From: Clostridia bacterium
GTDB lineage: Bacteria > Bacillota_A > Clostridia > Christensenellales > Aristaeellaceae
Length of the DNA stretch: 57,587 nt
Direction: 5' to 3'
NCBI GenBank assembly: GCA_017938645.1
Contig: JAGBBE010000123.1
Location: 1-57,587, forward strand
In this document: positions 23,990-33,118 of the stretch, one piece after another
How positions within the stretch are numbered: position 1 is the stretch's first letter
Layout: each line of letters begins with the position of its first letter
The notes under the pieces: generated by a model
Told to the model about the DNA's origin: nothing
Databases searched by the model: none
Seen by the model: only the letters and a program-made list of their open reading frames with translations
Made by a program: the position numbers and the translations under genes

Positions 23990-26341
23990 TCAATAAGCGC
24001 TGAGCAGTTCAAGGATGGCGCCCAGCAGAGAAGGCGCGAGGTCCATCATATGAGCCTGAGCCAGGAATTCCACGGGCGTTCTGCAGCCACGGGCTGCCCA
24101 AACCAGACGTTCCTTGTCGTTGAAGGACATTTCAACCGGCGTGAGCAGATCCATCAGACGCTCGGGCCAGTCGATGGCAGGCGCGGAGGTATCGCCGGTC
24201 CAGCGGAGAACTGCGCTGAGCGCGCTGAGTTCCACGGTGAGTGCACGGCGATTCTCATCATAGCTGCATCCGATGGTGCAGTCAGCCTCAGGTTCGACAT
24301 TTGCAAAGCCGTTCATTTCCACCAGATAACGACGGCCTGCAGGCAGCAGGGATGCATCGCCTTCCGGCGGGAACACCGTCAGCGTGCGTCCTTCGAGCTT
24401 CACGCGGGTGATAACGCTGCGGTATTCGGGATCACAGGGCAGCTTGCCATTATCCTCGATCAGTTCGCACTCGCCATCAGCACCGGTAAAGACGCGCAGG
24501 AGGATGGTATCCGGCAGCTCAACGCCGTTTTCGGGCACTTCTTCCGCATCCATCGGTACGATTCCGCCGGCCTTGATCAACACGGGAATGTCACTGAGGG
24601 AACGGTAGAGATTGAGCATTCTGCCGCCGTGGTAGCGGTCACCGGTCATCAGGTCGGTCCAATCGCCCTTGGGCAGCCATGTGTTGACTGCCGCAAGGCC
24701 CGTCTTGGGATCGGCGCGATCCACAATGGGACTCACGAACATGCAGTCGCCCAGCAGATATTCATTTCGACGCACGTAATGGAACATGCGGTCGTTGTAA
24801 TCGTAGTAAAGGGGACGCAGAAGCGCCTTGTTCTCGCGGCTGGCAATCACGTTCTGGGAATAGAGCCACGGGATCATGCGGTGCCTCAGGCGCAGATATT
24901 TCTTCATGGCCTCGCTGGCTTCATGGGAGAAGAGCCAGGGCTCCTTGCGCATGAACATGGAGGTGGAAGAATGCAGGCGCAGAATGGGACTGAACGCGCC
25001 GAACTGCACCCAGCGTGCCGTCAGCTCGTCGTCCTTGGCGCCAAACATATGGCCTCCGATGTCATGGCTCCACCAGCCATAAGCGATATTGGCCGCGGCG
25101 GAGGTAAAGAAGGGCTGGAACTTGAGAGAATCCCAGGTGGCAGCGGTATCGCCGGAGAAGCCCAGCGGGTAGCGATGGCTGCCGGGGCCGCCGTAGCGCG
25201 AGAGGATCATGGGTGCGCGTCCGGTGTCCAGCGCGTGCAGGAAGCGGGTATGATTGAGCACGAACAGCGGATCCATTCCCGGATCGCTGGTGCCGCCCTT
25301 CTGCTGCCAGTCCAGCCACCAGAAGTCCACGCCGCTCTCTTCGTGCGGTTCCAGAACCGCCTTACTAAGCGCCTTGAGATAGGTTTCGCTGGCGGCGTCA
25401 AATGGGAAGGAACGCTCCTCGGCAGGATCCACGCCGAGCTCGCGTGCCATGTTTTCATACATATCCTCGCAGGGACGGATGCCGTCCGCAGGATGATCAT
25501 TCAGCGTTACTTTCAGACCGTATTCATGCAGCCATTTAAGCAGTTTTTCCGGCTCCGGGAACTTTTCCCTGTCCCAGCTGTAGCCGGTCCAGCCGGTGCC
25601 GTACTTGGGATCAATATCGGTAACATGCCAGTTCATGTCCAGAACCGACACAGACAGCGGAACACCTTCCTCATGGAACTTTTCCATGAGTTCCTGATAG
25701 CTCTGCTGCGTATAGGGATAGAAACGGCTCCACCAGTTGCCCAGCGCAAAGCGCGGAATCACAGGCGCAGGGCCGCTCAGATGCAGATAGTCGCGCAGGC
25801 AGCCATGATAATCATGGCCGTACGCAAACAGGTACAGATCCTCTCCGTGAGGCACATGGGGCTGAAGCTTTCCTTCGTTGTCCATGCGCATGGAATGACT
25901 GTCGTCAAGCACGGCATAACCCTTGGGAGACATGATGCTGCTCTCCAGCGGAATTTCGCCATCGGCCATATCCAGCGTTCTGGCCGTGCCGCCGAAGGAC
26001 TCGTCCTGATCGCCGTAATGCCAGATGGACGCGTACACCGTGAAGCTGCCCTTGAGGGTCACGCTCAGGCCGGTGGAAGAGAAGGGCTTCTGGTCGTACT
26101 CCAGATGCAGGGATTCAGTGTCGATGACGAGGCGGCCATCTTGCACGGCAGAAGTGAAGGGTACCGCCGGAAATTCACGGCAGATGGCCATCTGGGTAGC
26201 GCTGTCCTCAAAGCGGTTGTCAGCCTCATATTCCAGCCGCAGGAGACGATCCGTCAGAACGGTGATGCGGTATCCGGGACCGCACACAACGCTCTCAGGG
26301 CGCGCAAGGGGTTTGATCGTCCACAAATCGGTAGCTTTCAT
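23990..26341 (-). CDS. Glycoside hydrolase family 31 alpha-glycosidase, cytosolic
   Basis: 783 residues without a signal peptide. An N-terminal beta-sandwich (1-200) precedes the GH31 barrel. The nucleophile is Asp344 in WWLDWQQ and the acid/base Asp398 in SGDTAATW, followed by GWWSHDIGGH. WLDWQQ replaces the WxDMNE of classical alpha-glucosidases and marks a less studied subgroup, so alpha-glucosidase, alpha-xylosidase or another alpha-glycosidase activity is possible. It probably trims oligosaccharides brought in by the adjacent importer. A hairpin separates it from the upstream binding-protein gene. Confidence 0.85.
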   Translation of the reverse strand: MKATDLWTIKPLARPESVVCGPGYRITVLTDRLLRLEYEADNRFEDSATQMAICREFPAVPFTSAVQDGRLVIDTESLHLEYDQKPFSSTGLSVTLKGSFTVYASIWHYGDQDESFGGTARTLDMADGEIPLESSIMSPKGYAVLDDSHSMRMDNEGKLQPHVPHGEDLYLFAYGHDYHGCLRDYLHLSGPAPVIPRFALGNWWSRFYPYTQQSYQELMEKFHEEGVPLSVSVLDMNWHVTDIDPKYGTGWTGYSWDREKFPEPEKLLKWLHEYGLKVTLNDHPADGIRPCEDMYENMARELGVDPAEERSFPFDAASETYLKALSKAVLEPHEESGVDFWWLDWQQKGGTSDPGMDPLFVLNHTRFLHALDTGRAPMILSRYGGPGSHRYPLGFSGDTAATWDSLKFQPFFTSAAANIAYGWWSHDIGGHMFGAKDDELTARWVQFGAFSPILRLHSSTSMFMRKEPWLFSHEASEAMKKYLRLRHRMIPWLYSQNVIASRENKALLRPLYYDYNDRMFHYVRRNEYLLGDCMFVSPIVDRADPKTGLAAVNTWLPKGDWTDLMTGDRYHGGRMLNLYRSLSDIPVLIKAGGIVPMDAEEVPENGVELPDTILLRVFTGADGECELIEDNGKLPCDPEYRSVITRVKLEGRTLTVFPPEGDASLLPAGRRYLVEMNGFANVEPEADCTIGCSYDENRRALTVELSALSAVLRWTGDTSAPAIDWPERLMDLLTPVEMSFNDKERLVWAARGCRTPVEFLAQAHMMDLAPSLLGAILELLSAY

Positions 26342-26368
26342 GATTCTCCTCCGTACAATTTGTTAAAA

Positions 26369-26396
26369 GGGGCTGCCGCCCAAAGACGGCAGCCCC
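26369..26396 (-). terminator. Intercistronic hairpin between binding protein and GH31
   Basis: GGGGCTGCCG (26369-26378) pairs with CGGCAGCCCC (26387-26396), followed on the minus strand by TTTTAAC. It is terminator-like inside an operon, so read-through is probably partial. Confidence 0.7.
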
Positions 26397-26488
26397 AGGG
26401 AGTTTCTGATTAGGCTGCGCTCAACTACGCACGCGGGAGGCCGCTAGGGCTTCCTGCCGTTCGTCAGAGCGGAAGCGGGATTGTCCGC

Positions 26489-28021
26489 TTATTCGCCAAC
26501 GTAGGTAGCATAGGCGTCCAGCTCGATCTGAACCAGATCTTCCAGACCCATCTTGTTGAGCTGCTCGATGTAAGCGTCCCACTCCTCGTCGATGCCGCCT
26601 TCGGTGACCCACTTGGCGTACTGGGTGGAAACGTAGCTGTAGATATCAGTGCTCAGGAAAGCCTTTTCTTCCAGCTGCTCGGTGGTGTAGAACACGACCG
26701 GGAAGGTGTCGCGCACGTAGGCAGCGTTCACAGCGTCGTCAGCCAGCTTGATGCCGTCGCCCTCGGTGGCGGGCAGCACGATCTTGGACTGGAACTCTTC
26801 GTTCATGTACTTGGGGCCATGATCGCGGAAGGAGAAGGTCCAGCAGGAGGTGTCAATGTTGATGCCGGAGTCAGCAGCGGGCAGCAGCACTTCGTAGGTG
26901 CCGTCCTCGTGAGCGGTGATCTTGCCGTCGCCGATGGAGCCGTAGTAGGTCTGCACGGAAGCCAGGTCGGTGTAGAACTGGTCAGCCCAGGTCAGCAGCT
27001 TGCCAACATCCTCGCAGTTCTTGGTCACAACCAGCTCATTGCGGCCGTAGTTGAGGAAGGTGGGGTCGCTCTCAACGTAGCGCACGCCGTCGGGGCCTTC
27101 AACGGCCTCAGCCACGGTGTAGTGCACAGCAGCGCCCAGAAGCTCAGCGTCGGCGGTCCAGCCAAACACGATGCCGGTGCCGGGGTTCTCAGCGTTCTGG
27201 ATGATGGCGTTGCACATGTCGCTGGTCATGGTGAAGCGCTCGGGATGCAGGGCGCCCTTGACGTAGAGGTCATGAGCCCACTTCACAGCTTCCTTGTAGT
27301 TCTCAGCGGTGGGAACGAAGTAGGGCTGGTTGTCCTTGTTCATGCCCATGAAGTTGCCGGCACGGCTGGTCTGCACGCCGAAGGGCAGGAGCAGGTTGTT
27401 CAGGTCGCCAGCCAGAGAGGCGGTGTTGACCAGACCCCAGCGGCCTTCGCCGGACTCGGAGAACTTTACCAGCACGTCAGCCAGCTCGGTGTAGGTCTTG
27501 GGAGCTTCCAGACCCAGCTCCTCGAGCCAGACCTTGTTGATGTACATTTCGTTGGCGGTAGCGGGACGGCTGGGCAGCTTCTTGGGCAGGCTGTAGATCT
27601 TGCCGTCGGTGTTGGTGACCAGCGCCTTCATGGTGGGATCCTTCTCGAAGATCGCGGTCAGGTTAGGCATGTACTCAGCGATGTAATCGGTGAGCTCAAC
27701 GAAGTAGTCCTCGTTGAGGGCGATATCGGTATCGTTGAGGGAGATGGAGCCGAAGAAGGCATCCGGCAGGGCTTCGAGGCCGCTGGCCAGCATCAGGGAC
27801 TTCTGGTCGGCCCAGGTGGAATTGTAGTAGGGCTGCCACTCGATGTTCACGCCGGTAGCTTCGCCGATTTCCTTCAGCAGAGCAGTCTGGGAGAAGTCAA
27901 TGCCCCAGCCGTCAGTCCAGCGCACGATGGCGACGGAGAAGGTGGGATTTTCTTCGGCAAGGGAAGCGCCGAGGCTCAGAACCATGCTCAGAGCCAGCAG
28001 AAGGGACAACAGTTTCTTCAT
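26489..28021 (-). CDS. Extracellular substrate-binding protein, LplA-like (GH31/GH28 locus)
   Basis: A 510-residue family 1 binding protein with a signal peptide ending SLA (about residue 22) and no lipobox Cys. The mature region has the LplA-like layout: NIEWQPYYNSTWADQKSLMLASG, then DAFFGSISLND, and aromatic-rich loops suited to an oligosaccharide. It shares an operon with two permeases and two glycosidases, under a LacI-type repressor. The cognate ATPase is missing. GGAGGAG precedes the ATG. Confidence 0.85.
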   Translation of the reverse strand: MKKLLSLLLALSMVLSLGASLAEENPTFSVAIVRWTDGWGIDFSQTALLKEIGEATGVNIEWQPYYNSTWADQKSLMLASGLEALPDAFFGSISLNDTDIALNEDYFVELTDYIAEYMPNLTAIFEKDPTMKALVTNTDGKIYSLPKKLPSRPATANEMYINKVWLEELGLEAPKTYTELADVLVKFSESGEGRWGLVNTASLAGDLNNLLLPFGVQTSRAGNFMGMNKDNQPYFVPTAENYKEAVKWAHDLYVKGALHPERFTMTSDMCNAIIQNAENPGTGIVFGWTADAELLGAAVHYTVAEAVEGPDGVRYVESDPTFLNYGRNELVVTKNCEDVGKLLTWADQFYTDLASVQTYYGSIGDGKITAHEDGTYEVLLPAADSGINIDTSCWTFSFRDHGPKYMNEEFQSKIVLPATEGDGIKLADDAVNAAYVRDTFPVVFYTTEQLEEKAFLSTDIYSYVSTQYAKWVTEGGIDEEWDAYIEQLNKMGLEDLVQIELDAYATYVGE

Positions 28022-28071
28022 GGGATCTCCTCCATTTCTAATTTATGATAAAGGCCTTTCTGCCTTTAACA

Positions 28072-28986
28072 TCAGCCCTTGAGAGCGCCGATCATAACGC
28101 CCTGGTTGAAGTACTTCTGCACGAACGGATACATGCACATGATCGGAGCAGAGGAAAGAACGATTGCGCCGTACTTGATGAGGTTGGCCTTGCGGTTGGC
28201 CTCGGCGGCGGCGGAGCCGGTCATGGCCTGGGCCACGACCTCGTTGTTGATGAGGATGTTGCGCATGACCAGCTGCAGCGGATACTTGTTGGCATCGCGC
28301 AGGTAGATCAGGGCATTGAAGTAGCTGTTCCAGTGACCCACGGCGGACCACAGCGCGATCACGGCGATGATGGCCTTGGAAAGCGGAAGCACGATCTGGA
28401 AGAAGTAGCGCAGGTTGCCGCAGCCGTCGATCTGGGCAGCGTCCCACAGTTCCTTGGGCATGGAGTTGTCAAAGAAGGTGCGGGCAACGATGATGTAGTA
28501 AGTGATAACTGAGAACGGCAGCACCATGACCAGGAAGGTATCCAGCAGGTGGAACCAGTTGTTGATGATAATGAAGGTGGGGATCAGACCGCCGCCGAAG
28601 AACATCGGGAAGACGAAGAACAGCGTGAACCACTTGTGACCCACCAGGTCACGGCGGCTGAGCGCGTACGCCACAGGAATGTTGACGGCCAGCTGAATCA
28701 GCGTGCCGGCGAGAACGTACAGGATGGTGTTGCCGTAGCCGATCCACAGGTTGGTCATGTCAAAGAGGTGACGGTAACCTTCGAAGGTGATGCCTTCGGG
28801 GTAGAACAGAATTTCGCCCGCAGCGACCTTGTTGGGGTCGGAGATGGAGGCGATTACGATGAAATACATCGGATACAGGGATACCAGCACCATCAGCGCA
28901 GCGATGGCATAGAGCAGAAAATCGAACACGCGGTCGCTTCCGAGCTTCTTGACCTTGGAGCCCGCGTACTGCATAGGCATAGACAT
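28072..28986 (-). CDS. Carbohydrate ABC permease, LplC-like (GH31/GH28 locus)
   Basis: A 304-residue six-helix permease with the EAA-type loop (ELWDAAQIDGCGNLRYFFQI) and the C-terminal QGVMIGALKG tail of LplC proteins. AAAGGAG is 9 nt before the ATG. It forms the translocation channel with the LplB-like partner 17 bases upstream. Confidence 0.88.
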   Translation of the reverse strand: MSMPMQYAGSKVKKLGSDRVFDFLLYAIAALMVLVSLYPMYFIVIASISDPNKVAAGEILFYPEGITFEGYRHLFDMTNLWIGYGNTILYVLAGTLIQLAVNIPVAYALSRRDLVGHKWFTLFFVFPMFFGGGLIPTFIIINNWFHLLDTFLVMVLPFSVITYYIIVARTFFDNSMPKELWDAAQIDGCGNLRYFFQIVLPLSKAIIAVIALWSAVGHWNSYFNALIYLRDANKYPLQLVMRNILINNEVVAQAMTGSAAAEANRKANLIKYGAIVLSSAPIMCMYPFVQKYFNQGVMIGALKG

Positions 28987-29003
28987 ATCGCGAATCTCCT
29001 TTC

Positions 29004-29933
29004 TTAGAACAGGGACGTATCGCCCATCTTCTTGGCCACGAAGTTGACGGACAGAAGCAGGATGAAGTTGACCACGTTATTGAACAGGCCGATGGCAGCA
29101 GAGTAGCTGTACTGGTTGGACTTCAGACCCATCTTGTAGACGTAGGTGGAGATGATTTCCGAAGCGCCCATGTTCAGGTCGTTCTGCAGCAGGTAGACCT
29201 TTTCAAAGCCGACGCTCATGACGCTGCCGGAACGCAGGATGAACAGCGTGATGGCAGTGGGAATGAGCATGGGGATATCGATGTAGCGCATCTTCTGCCA
29301 CTTGTTGGCGCCGTCGACCACAGCAGCTTCGTACAGCTGGGGATCAACTGCGGACAGGGCTGCGATGTACATGATAGAGTCCCAGCCAACGTGCTGCCAC
29401 ACTTCCTTCCATGCGTAGATGGAGGAGAAGGCTCCTTCATTGCCCATCAGGTCGCCCATCTTGATGCCGATCATGCCCATCAGCTTGGGGATCATGCCGG
29501 AGGAGGGAGACAGGAAGAGGATGATCATACCGCACATAACAACGGTGGAGATGAAGTGCGGCAGGTAGGTGGAAACCTGGAAGAACTTCTTGAAGCGCTT
29601 GGCGTACATCTGGTTGCACATCAGCGCGATGCCAATGGGCAGCGGGAAGGTAACCAGAATGGTGTACAGGCTGATAACAAGAGTATTGCGGATGGTGTTT
29701 CCGAACATGTAGGAGGTGAAGTACTTTTCAAAGTACTTGAAGCCTGCCCACGAGCTGCCCAGAATGCCGGAGGCCGGGCGGAAGTTCTTGAACGCGATGA
29801 CGATGCCGTACATCGGCATGTACGTGAAGCAGATGAAGATGATGATGGCAGGAACCATCAACAGGTACAGGCCGGCATTCTGCCTGATCCTTCTCCACAC
29901 ATTGCCTTCCACCAGGCGGTTGTTCTTGACCAT
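29004..29933 (-). CDS. Carbohydrate ABC permease, LplB-like (GH31/GH28 locus)
   Basis: A 309-residue permease, first gene of the glycan operon. It has six helices, the EAA loop (EAAVVDGANKWQKMRYIDIP) and the SVGFEKVYLLQNDLN segment typical of LplB. The start is placed at 29933 because AAAAGGAG lies upstream of it; an ATG eight codons earlier has no ribosome site. Transcription should come from the promoter at 30078-30106 and be blocked by LacI-type repressor at the two operators in the leader. Confidence 0.88.
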   Translation of the reverse strand: MVKNNRLVEGNVWRRIRQNAGLYLLMVPAIIIFICFTYMPMYGIVIAFKNFRPASGILGSSWAGFKYFEKYFTSYMFGNTIRNTLVISLYTILVTFPLPIGIALMCNQMYAKRFKKFFQVSTYLPHFISTVVMCGMIILFLSPSSGMIPKLMGMIGIKMGDLMGNEGAFSSIYAWKEVWQHVGWDSIMYIAALSAVDPQLYEAAVVDGANKWQKMRYIDIPMLIPTAITLFILRSGSVMSVGFEKVYLLQNDLNMGASEIISTYVYKMGLKSNQYSYSAAIGLFNNVVNFILLLSVNFVAKKMGDTSLF

Positions 29934-29996
29934 GGAATCGTCTCTCCTTTTGCTCATGACCGGACGCGGACGGTCTTCGGGACGTTGTGTTTCAAT

Positions 29997-30014
29997 AGGT
30001 TTATCGTTATACCT
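29997..30014. promoter_or_regulatory. Second LacI-type operator (O2)
   Basis: AGGTTTATCGTTATACCT is a near palindrome around CG (7 of 9 bases match between arms) and shares TTTATCG with O1. Its centre is exactly 50 bp from that of O1, so looping or cooperative binding is possible. Confidence 0.55.
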
Positions 30015-30048
30015 TCCTGCAAAGAAGATTCCTTTTCTTTTCGAAAAG

Positions 30049-30062
30049 GTTTATCGATAAAC
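30049..30062. promoter_or_regulatory. Primary LacI-type operator (O1)
   Basis: GTTTATCGATAAAC is a perfect 14-bp palindrome with the central CG typical of LacI/GalR sites. It lies just downstream of the -10 box of the glycan operon promoter, so a bound repressor would block initiation or elongation. The lacI-family gene next door is the obvious regulator. Confidence 0.75.
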
Positions 30063-30077
30063 TCCATTTATGTAAAT

Positions 30078-30106
30078 AGTATACAGTTCAGATATATCAT
30101 TGTCAA
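30078..30106 (-). promoter_or_regulatory. Promoter of the GH31/GH28 glycan operon
   Basis: On the minus strand, TTGACA (30106-30101) and TATACT (30083-30078) with a 17-nt spacer. The start site should fall near 30071, just before operator O1. Confidence 0.88.
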
Positions 30107-30176
30107 GTAGTCACAAAAACTTTTTTTCTTTTTAGCACATTCACCAAAAAATCAAAGAGTTCTGTTTATTAAGGTC

Positions 30177-30208
30177 AAAAAAAAACGGGCAGACTGCTGT
30201 CGGCCCGT
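30177..30208 (-). terminator. Terminator of the lacI-family gene
   Basis: On the minus strand ACGGGC (30208-30203) pairs with GCCCGT (30190-30185), with an inner GAC/GTC helix, followed by nine Ts. It sits 11 bases past the regulator stop. Confidence 0.85.
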
Positions 30209-30218
30209 CAAGCCCGAT

Positions 30219-31241
30219 TCAGTTTGCATAATTGTACACCGATTCGCGTGTTACAAGTTCTACATCCATCATGATGTGATCTTCTCTGTATTTGCTGTCG
30301 CCGATCGCCCGAAGGAGCATGTTGACCACATATTCAGCCTTCTGACGCACATCCTGCGCAATGGTTGTAAGTCCCGGCGTAATCAGGCGGGAGGGACTGG
30401 AGTTGTCGAATCCTACCACGCTCATGTCTCGCGGTACCTGAAGTCCGCCTGCCTGACAGGCTTTGATGACGCCGCAGGCGAGGAGGTCCTCGGTGGTTAC
30501 CATGGCGCTGGGACGGTCGGAAAGCTCCATGATCATCCGTCCGACCGTTTCGCCGCCTTCCTGATGGTAATACCCGTCAAAAACCCAGGCCGGATTGGCC
30601 GTGAGACAGTACTCGCCCAGCGCGTCCAGATATCCCTGATAGCGCTTGCGGATAACTTCCGATCCCTCAATGGACGGACAGGCAAAGCCAATGCGCCTGT
30701 GGCCGTTTTCCAAAAGATGCTTCGTAGCCAGATAGCTGCCCTTGCGGTCATCGAGGCATACGGACATCATCTTCAGGTCGTCAAACTTACGGTCGATAAC
30801 CACCAGAGGCGAGACGCTCTTTTCCACCAGTTCGTGAGTGATTTCATCGCGGTGCGGCACGATCAGGATGGAACCGTCAATCTGCCATGTGCGCTGAATC
30901 GCCAGCACCTGATCAACCGTCTGAAAAGAGCAGAGCATCACATAGTATTCCTTCTCACGCAGAAGCGTTTCCAGCATGCCCGCCATCTGTCCCGTATAGG
31001 GATCCAGCAGCATACTGTCGGCCGTGGCTTCCCACAGAGGCAGAAGCACCGCAACAATACGCGAGGCCTTGGAAATCAGGCTTCGCGCGGCCATATTGGG
31101 CACGTAATGATGTTTTTCAAGAATAGCGCGTATCTTTTCCGCTGTTTCAGGCGAAACACGCGCCAGATTGTTATGAATGACATTGGAGACCGTCATGACG
31201 CTCACGCCTGCCTCCGCCGCTATTTCCTTGAGGGTGATCAC
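30219..31241 (-). CDS. LacI-family transcriptional regulator of the glycan operon
   Basis: A 340-residue LacI/GalR repressor. The N-terminal helix-turn-helix and hinge (TLKEIAAEAGVSVMTVSNVI about 3-22; VPNMAARSL) are followed by a periplasmic-binding-protein-like sensor domain (GFACPSIEGSEV; VVGFDNSSPSRLITPGLTTI). It probably binds the palindromes at 29997-30014 and 30049-30062. The start is a GTG with only a weak ribosome site, consistent with low repressor levels. It has its own promoter and terminator. Confidence 0.9.
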   Translation of the reverse strand: MITLKEIAAEAGVSVMTVSNVIHNNLARVSPETAEKIRAILEKHHYVPNMAARSLISKASRIVAVLLPLWEATADSMLLDPYTGQMAGMLETLLREKEYYVMLCSFQTVDQVLAIQRTWQIDGSILIVPHRDEITHELVEKSVSPLVVIDRKFDDLKMMSVCLDDRKGSYLATKHLLENGHRRIGFACPSIEGSEVIRKRYQGYLDALGEYCLTANPAWVFDGYYHQEGGETVGRMIMELSDRPSAMVTTEDLLACGVIKACQAGGLQVPRDMSVVGFDNSSPSRLITPGLTTIAQDVRQKAEYVVNMLLRAIGDSKYREDHIMMDVELVTRESVYNYAN

Positions 31242-31276
31242 AGAAATTCACCGCCGCTCATTTAACGTTCTACGAC

Positions 31277-31305
31277 ATGATAGCGAATCGAAGCCGGATT
31301 GTCAA
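31277..31305 (-). promoter_or_regulatory. Promoter of the lacI-family gene
   Basis: On the minus strand, TTGACA (31305-31300) and TATCAT (31282-31277) with a 17-nt spacer, about 36 bases before the GTG start. Confidence 0.8.
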
Positions 31306-31388
31306 CGAAAACAATCGCCTTGTTTTTTCCGTACTGGAGCTTTTCGGAAAAAACTTCGCACTTTCTTTGTCAAAAACCTGAAATCACC

Positions 31389-31417
31389 TTGAAATTTTGC
31401 CGGATTGATAGTATATT
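31389..31417 (+). promoter_or_regulatory. Promoter of pgi
   Basis: TTGAAA (31389-31394) and TATATT (31412-31417) with a 17-nt spacer. It points away from the lacI-gene promoter. Confidence 0.7.
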
Positions 31418-31479
31418 TTGCTATGAGAACTGATATCTGCAGCAATTTCTTTGCGCAAATATAAAGGAGGATTTCCACT

Positions 31480-33060
31480 ATGATCGCTTGGAAAAACATG
31501 GACACGCTGGCTTCTTATCAGACACTTTTGAACGTACCGCGCGTTGATCTGGCTGCGGCCATGTCTGGCGAAGAAGGTGCCGAGCGCGTGAAGCGCTACA
31601 CCGTGCCCATGGGTGCGGAACTGGACTTTAACTTTGGCGCCCGTCCTGTGGATGACGGCGTGCTTGAAGCTCTGGCTGCTTTTGCAAAGGAAGCCCAGCT
31701 GACTGAAAAGTTTGCCGCTCTCTACAACGGCGAAGTCATCAACACCGGTGAAAAGCGCATGGTTCTGCATCACCTCACCCGCGGCCAGCTGGGCGATGCT
31801 GTTGTGGCTGACGGCGTGGACAAGCGCGCGTTCTATGTTGAGCAGCAGAAGAAGATCGCTGAGCTGGCCAACAAGGTTCATGCCGGTGAAATCACCAACG
31901 CCGCAGGTGAAAAGTTCACCACCGTTGTTCAGATCGGCATTGGCGGCAGCGACCTGGGCCCCCGCGCCATGTATCTGGCTCTGGAAAACTGGGCCAAGGT
32001 CAACAACACCTTCAAGATGAAGGCTGAATTCATCTCCAACGTCGACCCCGACGACGCTGCCGGCGTGCTTTCCAAGATCGACGTAGCCCACTCCATCTTC
32101 GTGCTGGTTTCCAAGTCCGGCACCACGCTGGAAACCCTGACCAACGAGTCCTTCGTCAAGGATGCCCTTGCCAAGGCCGGTCTGGATGCCAGCAAGCACA
32201 TGATCGCCGTAACCAGCGAAACCTCTCCGCTGGCCAAGAGCGCCGACTATCTGGCCGCCGTCTTCATGGACGACTACATCGGCGGCCGCTATTCCTCCAC
32301 CTCCGGCGTGGGCGGTGCGGTGCTGTCTCTGGCCTTCGGCCCCGAAGTGTTCGAGCGCTTCCTCAACGGCGCTGCCGAAGCTGACGCTCTGAGCAAGAAC
32401 GAAGACCTGCTCAAGAATCCCGCTCTGCTCGATGCCCTGATCGGCGTGTACGAGCGCAATGTGCTGGGCTATCCCACCACCGCTGTACTCCCCTATTCCC
32501 AGGCCATGAGCCGCTTCCCCGCTCATCTGCAGCAGCTGGACATGGAATCCAACGGCAAGTCCGTCAACCGTTTCGGCGAGCCCGTTGACTATGTAACCGG
32601 CCCCGTCATCTTCGGCGAGCCCGGCACCAACGGCCAGCACAGCTTCTATCAGCTGCTGCATCAGGGCACGGACATCATCCCGCTGCAGTTCGTCGGCTTC
32701 AAGAACAGCCAGATGGCCACCGACGTCGTTATCCAGGGCAGCACCAGCCAGCAGAAGCTGTGCGCAAACGTCGCTGCTCAGATCATCGCCTTCGCCTGCG
32801 GCAAGCAGGACGACAACCGCAACAAGTACTTTGCCGGCGGCCGTCCCTCCAGCATTATCATCGGCAAGCAGCTCACTCCCGAAGCGCTGGGCGCATTGCT
32901 TGCCCACTTCGAGAACAAGGTGATGTTCCAGGGTTTTGCATGGAACCTGAACTCCTTCGACCAGGAAGGCGTGCAGCTGGGCAAAGTGCTGGCTACCCGC
33001 GTGCTCAAGGGTGAAACTGACGGCGCGCTGAAGGTATACAGCGACCTGCTGGGCATTTAA
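31480..33060 (+). CDS. pgi: Glucose-6-phosphate isomerase
   Basis: A 526-residue SIS-fold enzyme interconverting glucose 6-phosphate and fructose 6-phosphate in glycolysis. Signature motifs are IGIGGSDLGPRAMYLALE (about 149-166), SKSGTTLET for phosphate binding, and FGEPGTNGQHSFYQLLHQG (about 378-396). AAAGGAGG is 9 nt before the ATG. It is a single-gene unit with its own promoter and terminator. Dense C/G-ending codons suggest high expression. It would take up fructose 6-phosphate from amino-sugar catabolism (nagA nearby). Confidence 0.96.
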   Translation: MIAWKNMDTLASYQTLLNVPRVDLAAAMSGEEGAERVKRYTVPMGAELDFNFGARPVDDGVLEALAAFAKEAQLTEKFAALYNGEVINTGEKRMVLHHLTRGQLGDAVVADGVDKRAFYVEQQKKIAELANKVHAGEITNAAGEKFTTVVQIGIGGSDLGPRAMYLALENWAKVNNTFKMKAEFISNVDPDDAAGVLSKIDVAHSIFVLVSKSGTTLETLTNESFVKDALAKAGLDASKHMIAVTSETSPLAKSADYLAAVFMDDYIGGRYSSTSGVGGAVLSLAFGPEVFERFLNGAAEADALSKNEDLLKNPALLDALIGVYERNVLGYPTTAVLPYSQAMSRFPAHLQQLDMESNGKSVNRFGEPVDYVTGPVIFGEPGTNGQHSFYQLLHQGTDIIPLQFVGFKNSQMATDVVIQGSTSQQKLCANVAAQIIAFACGKQDDNRNKYFAGGRPSSIIIGKQLTPEALGALLAHFENKVMFQGFAWNLNSFDQEGVQLGKVLATRVLKGETDGALKVYSDLLGI

Positions 33061-33076
33061 TCTTCCAAGAACAGCG

Positions 33077-33108
33077 AACCCCGGAAGAGACTTCTCTCTT
33101 CCGGGGTT
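33077..33108. terminator. Bidirectional terminator between pgi and the reductase gene
   Basis: A perfect 14-bp stem (AACCCCGGAAGAGA, 33077-33090, with TCTCTTCCGGGGTT, 33095-33108) and a CTTC loop. T-rich sequence follows on the plus strand. Confidence 0.9.
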
Positions 33109-33118
33109 TGCTTTTGGT

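Noticed and set aside
26369..26396. The hairpin as a true operon boundary between binding protein and GH31
   Set aside because: There is no promoter between it and the GH31 start, and gene content and order argue for one operon. It is treated as leaky.
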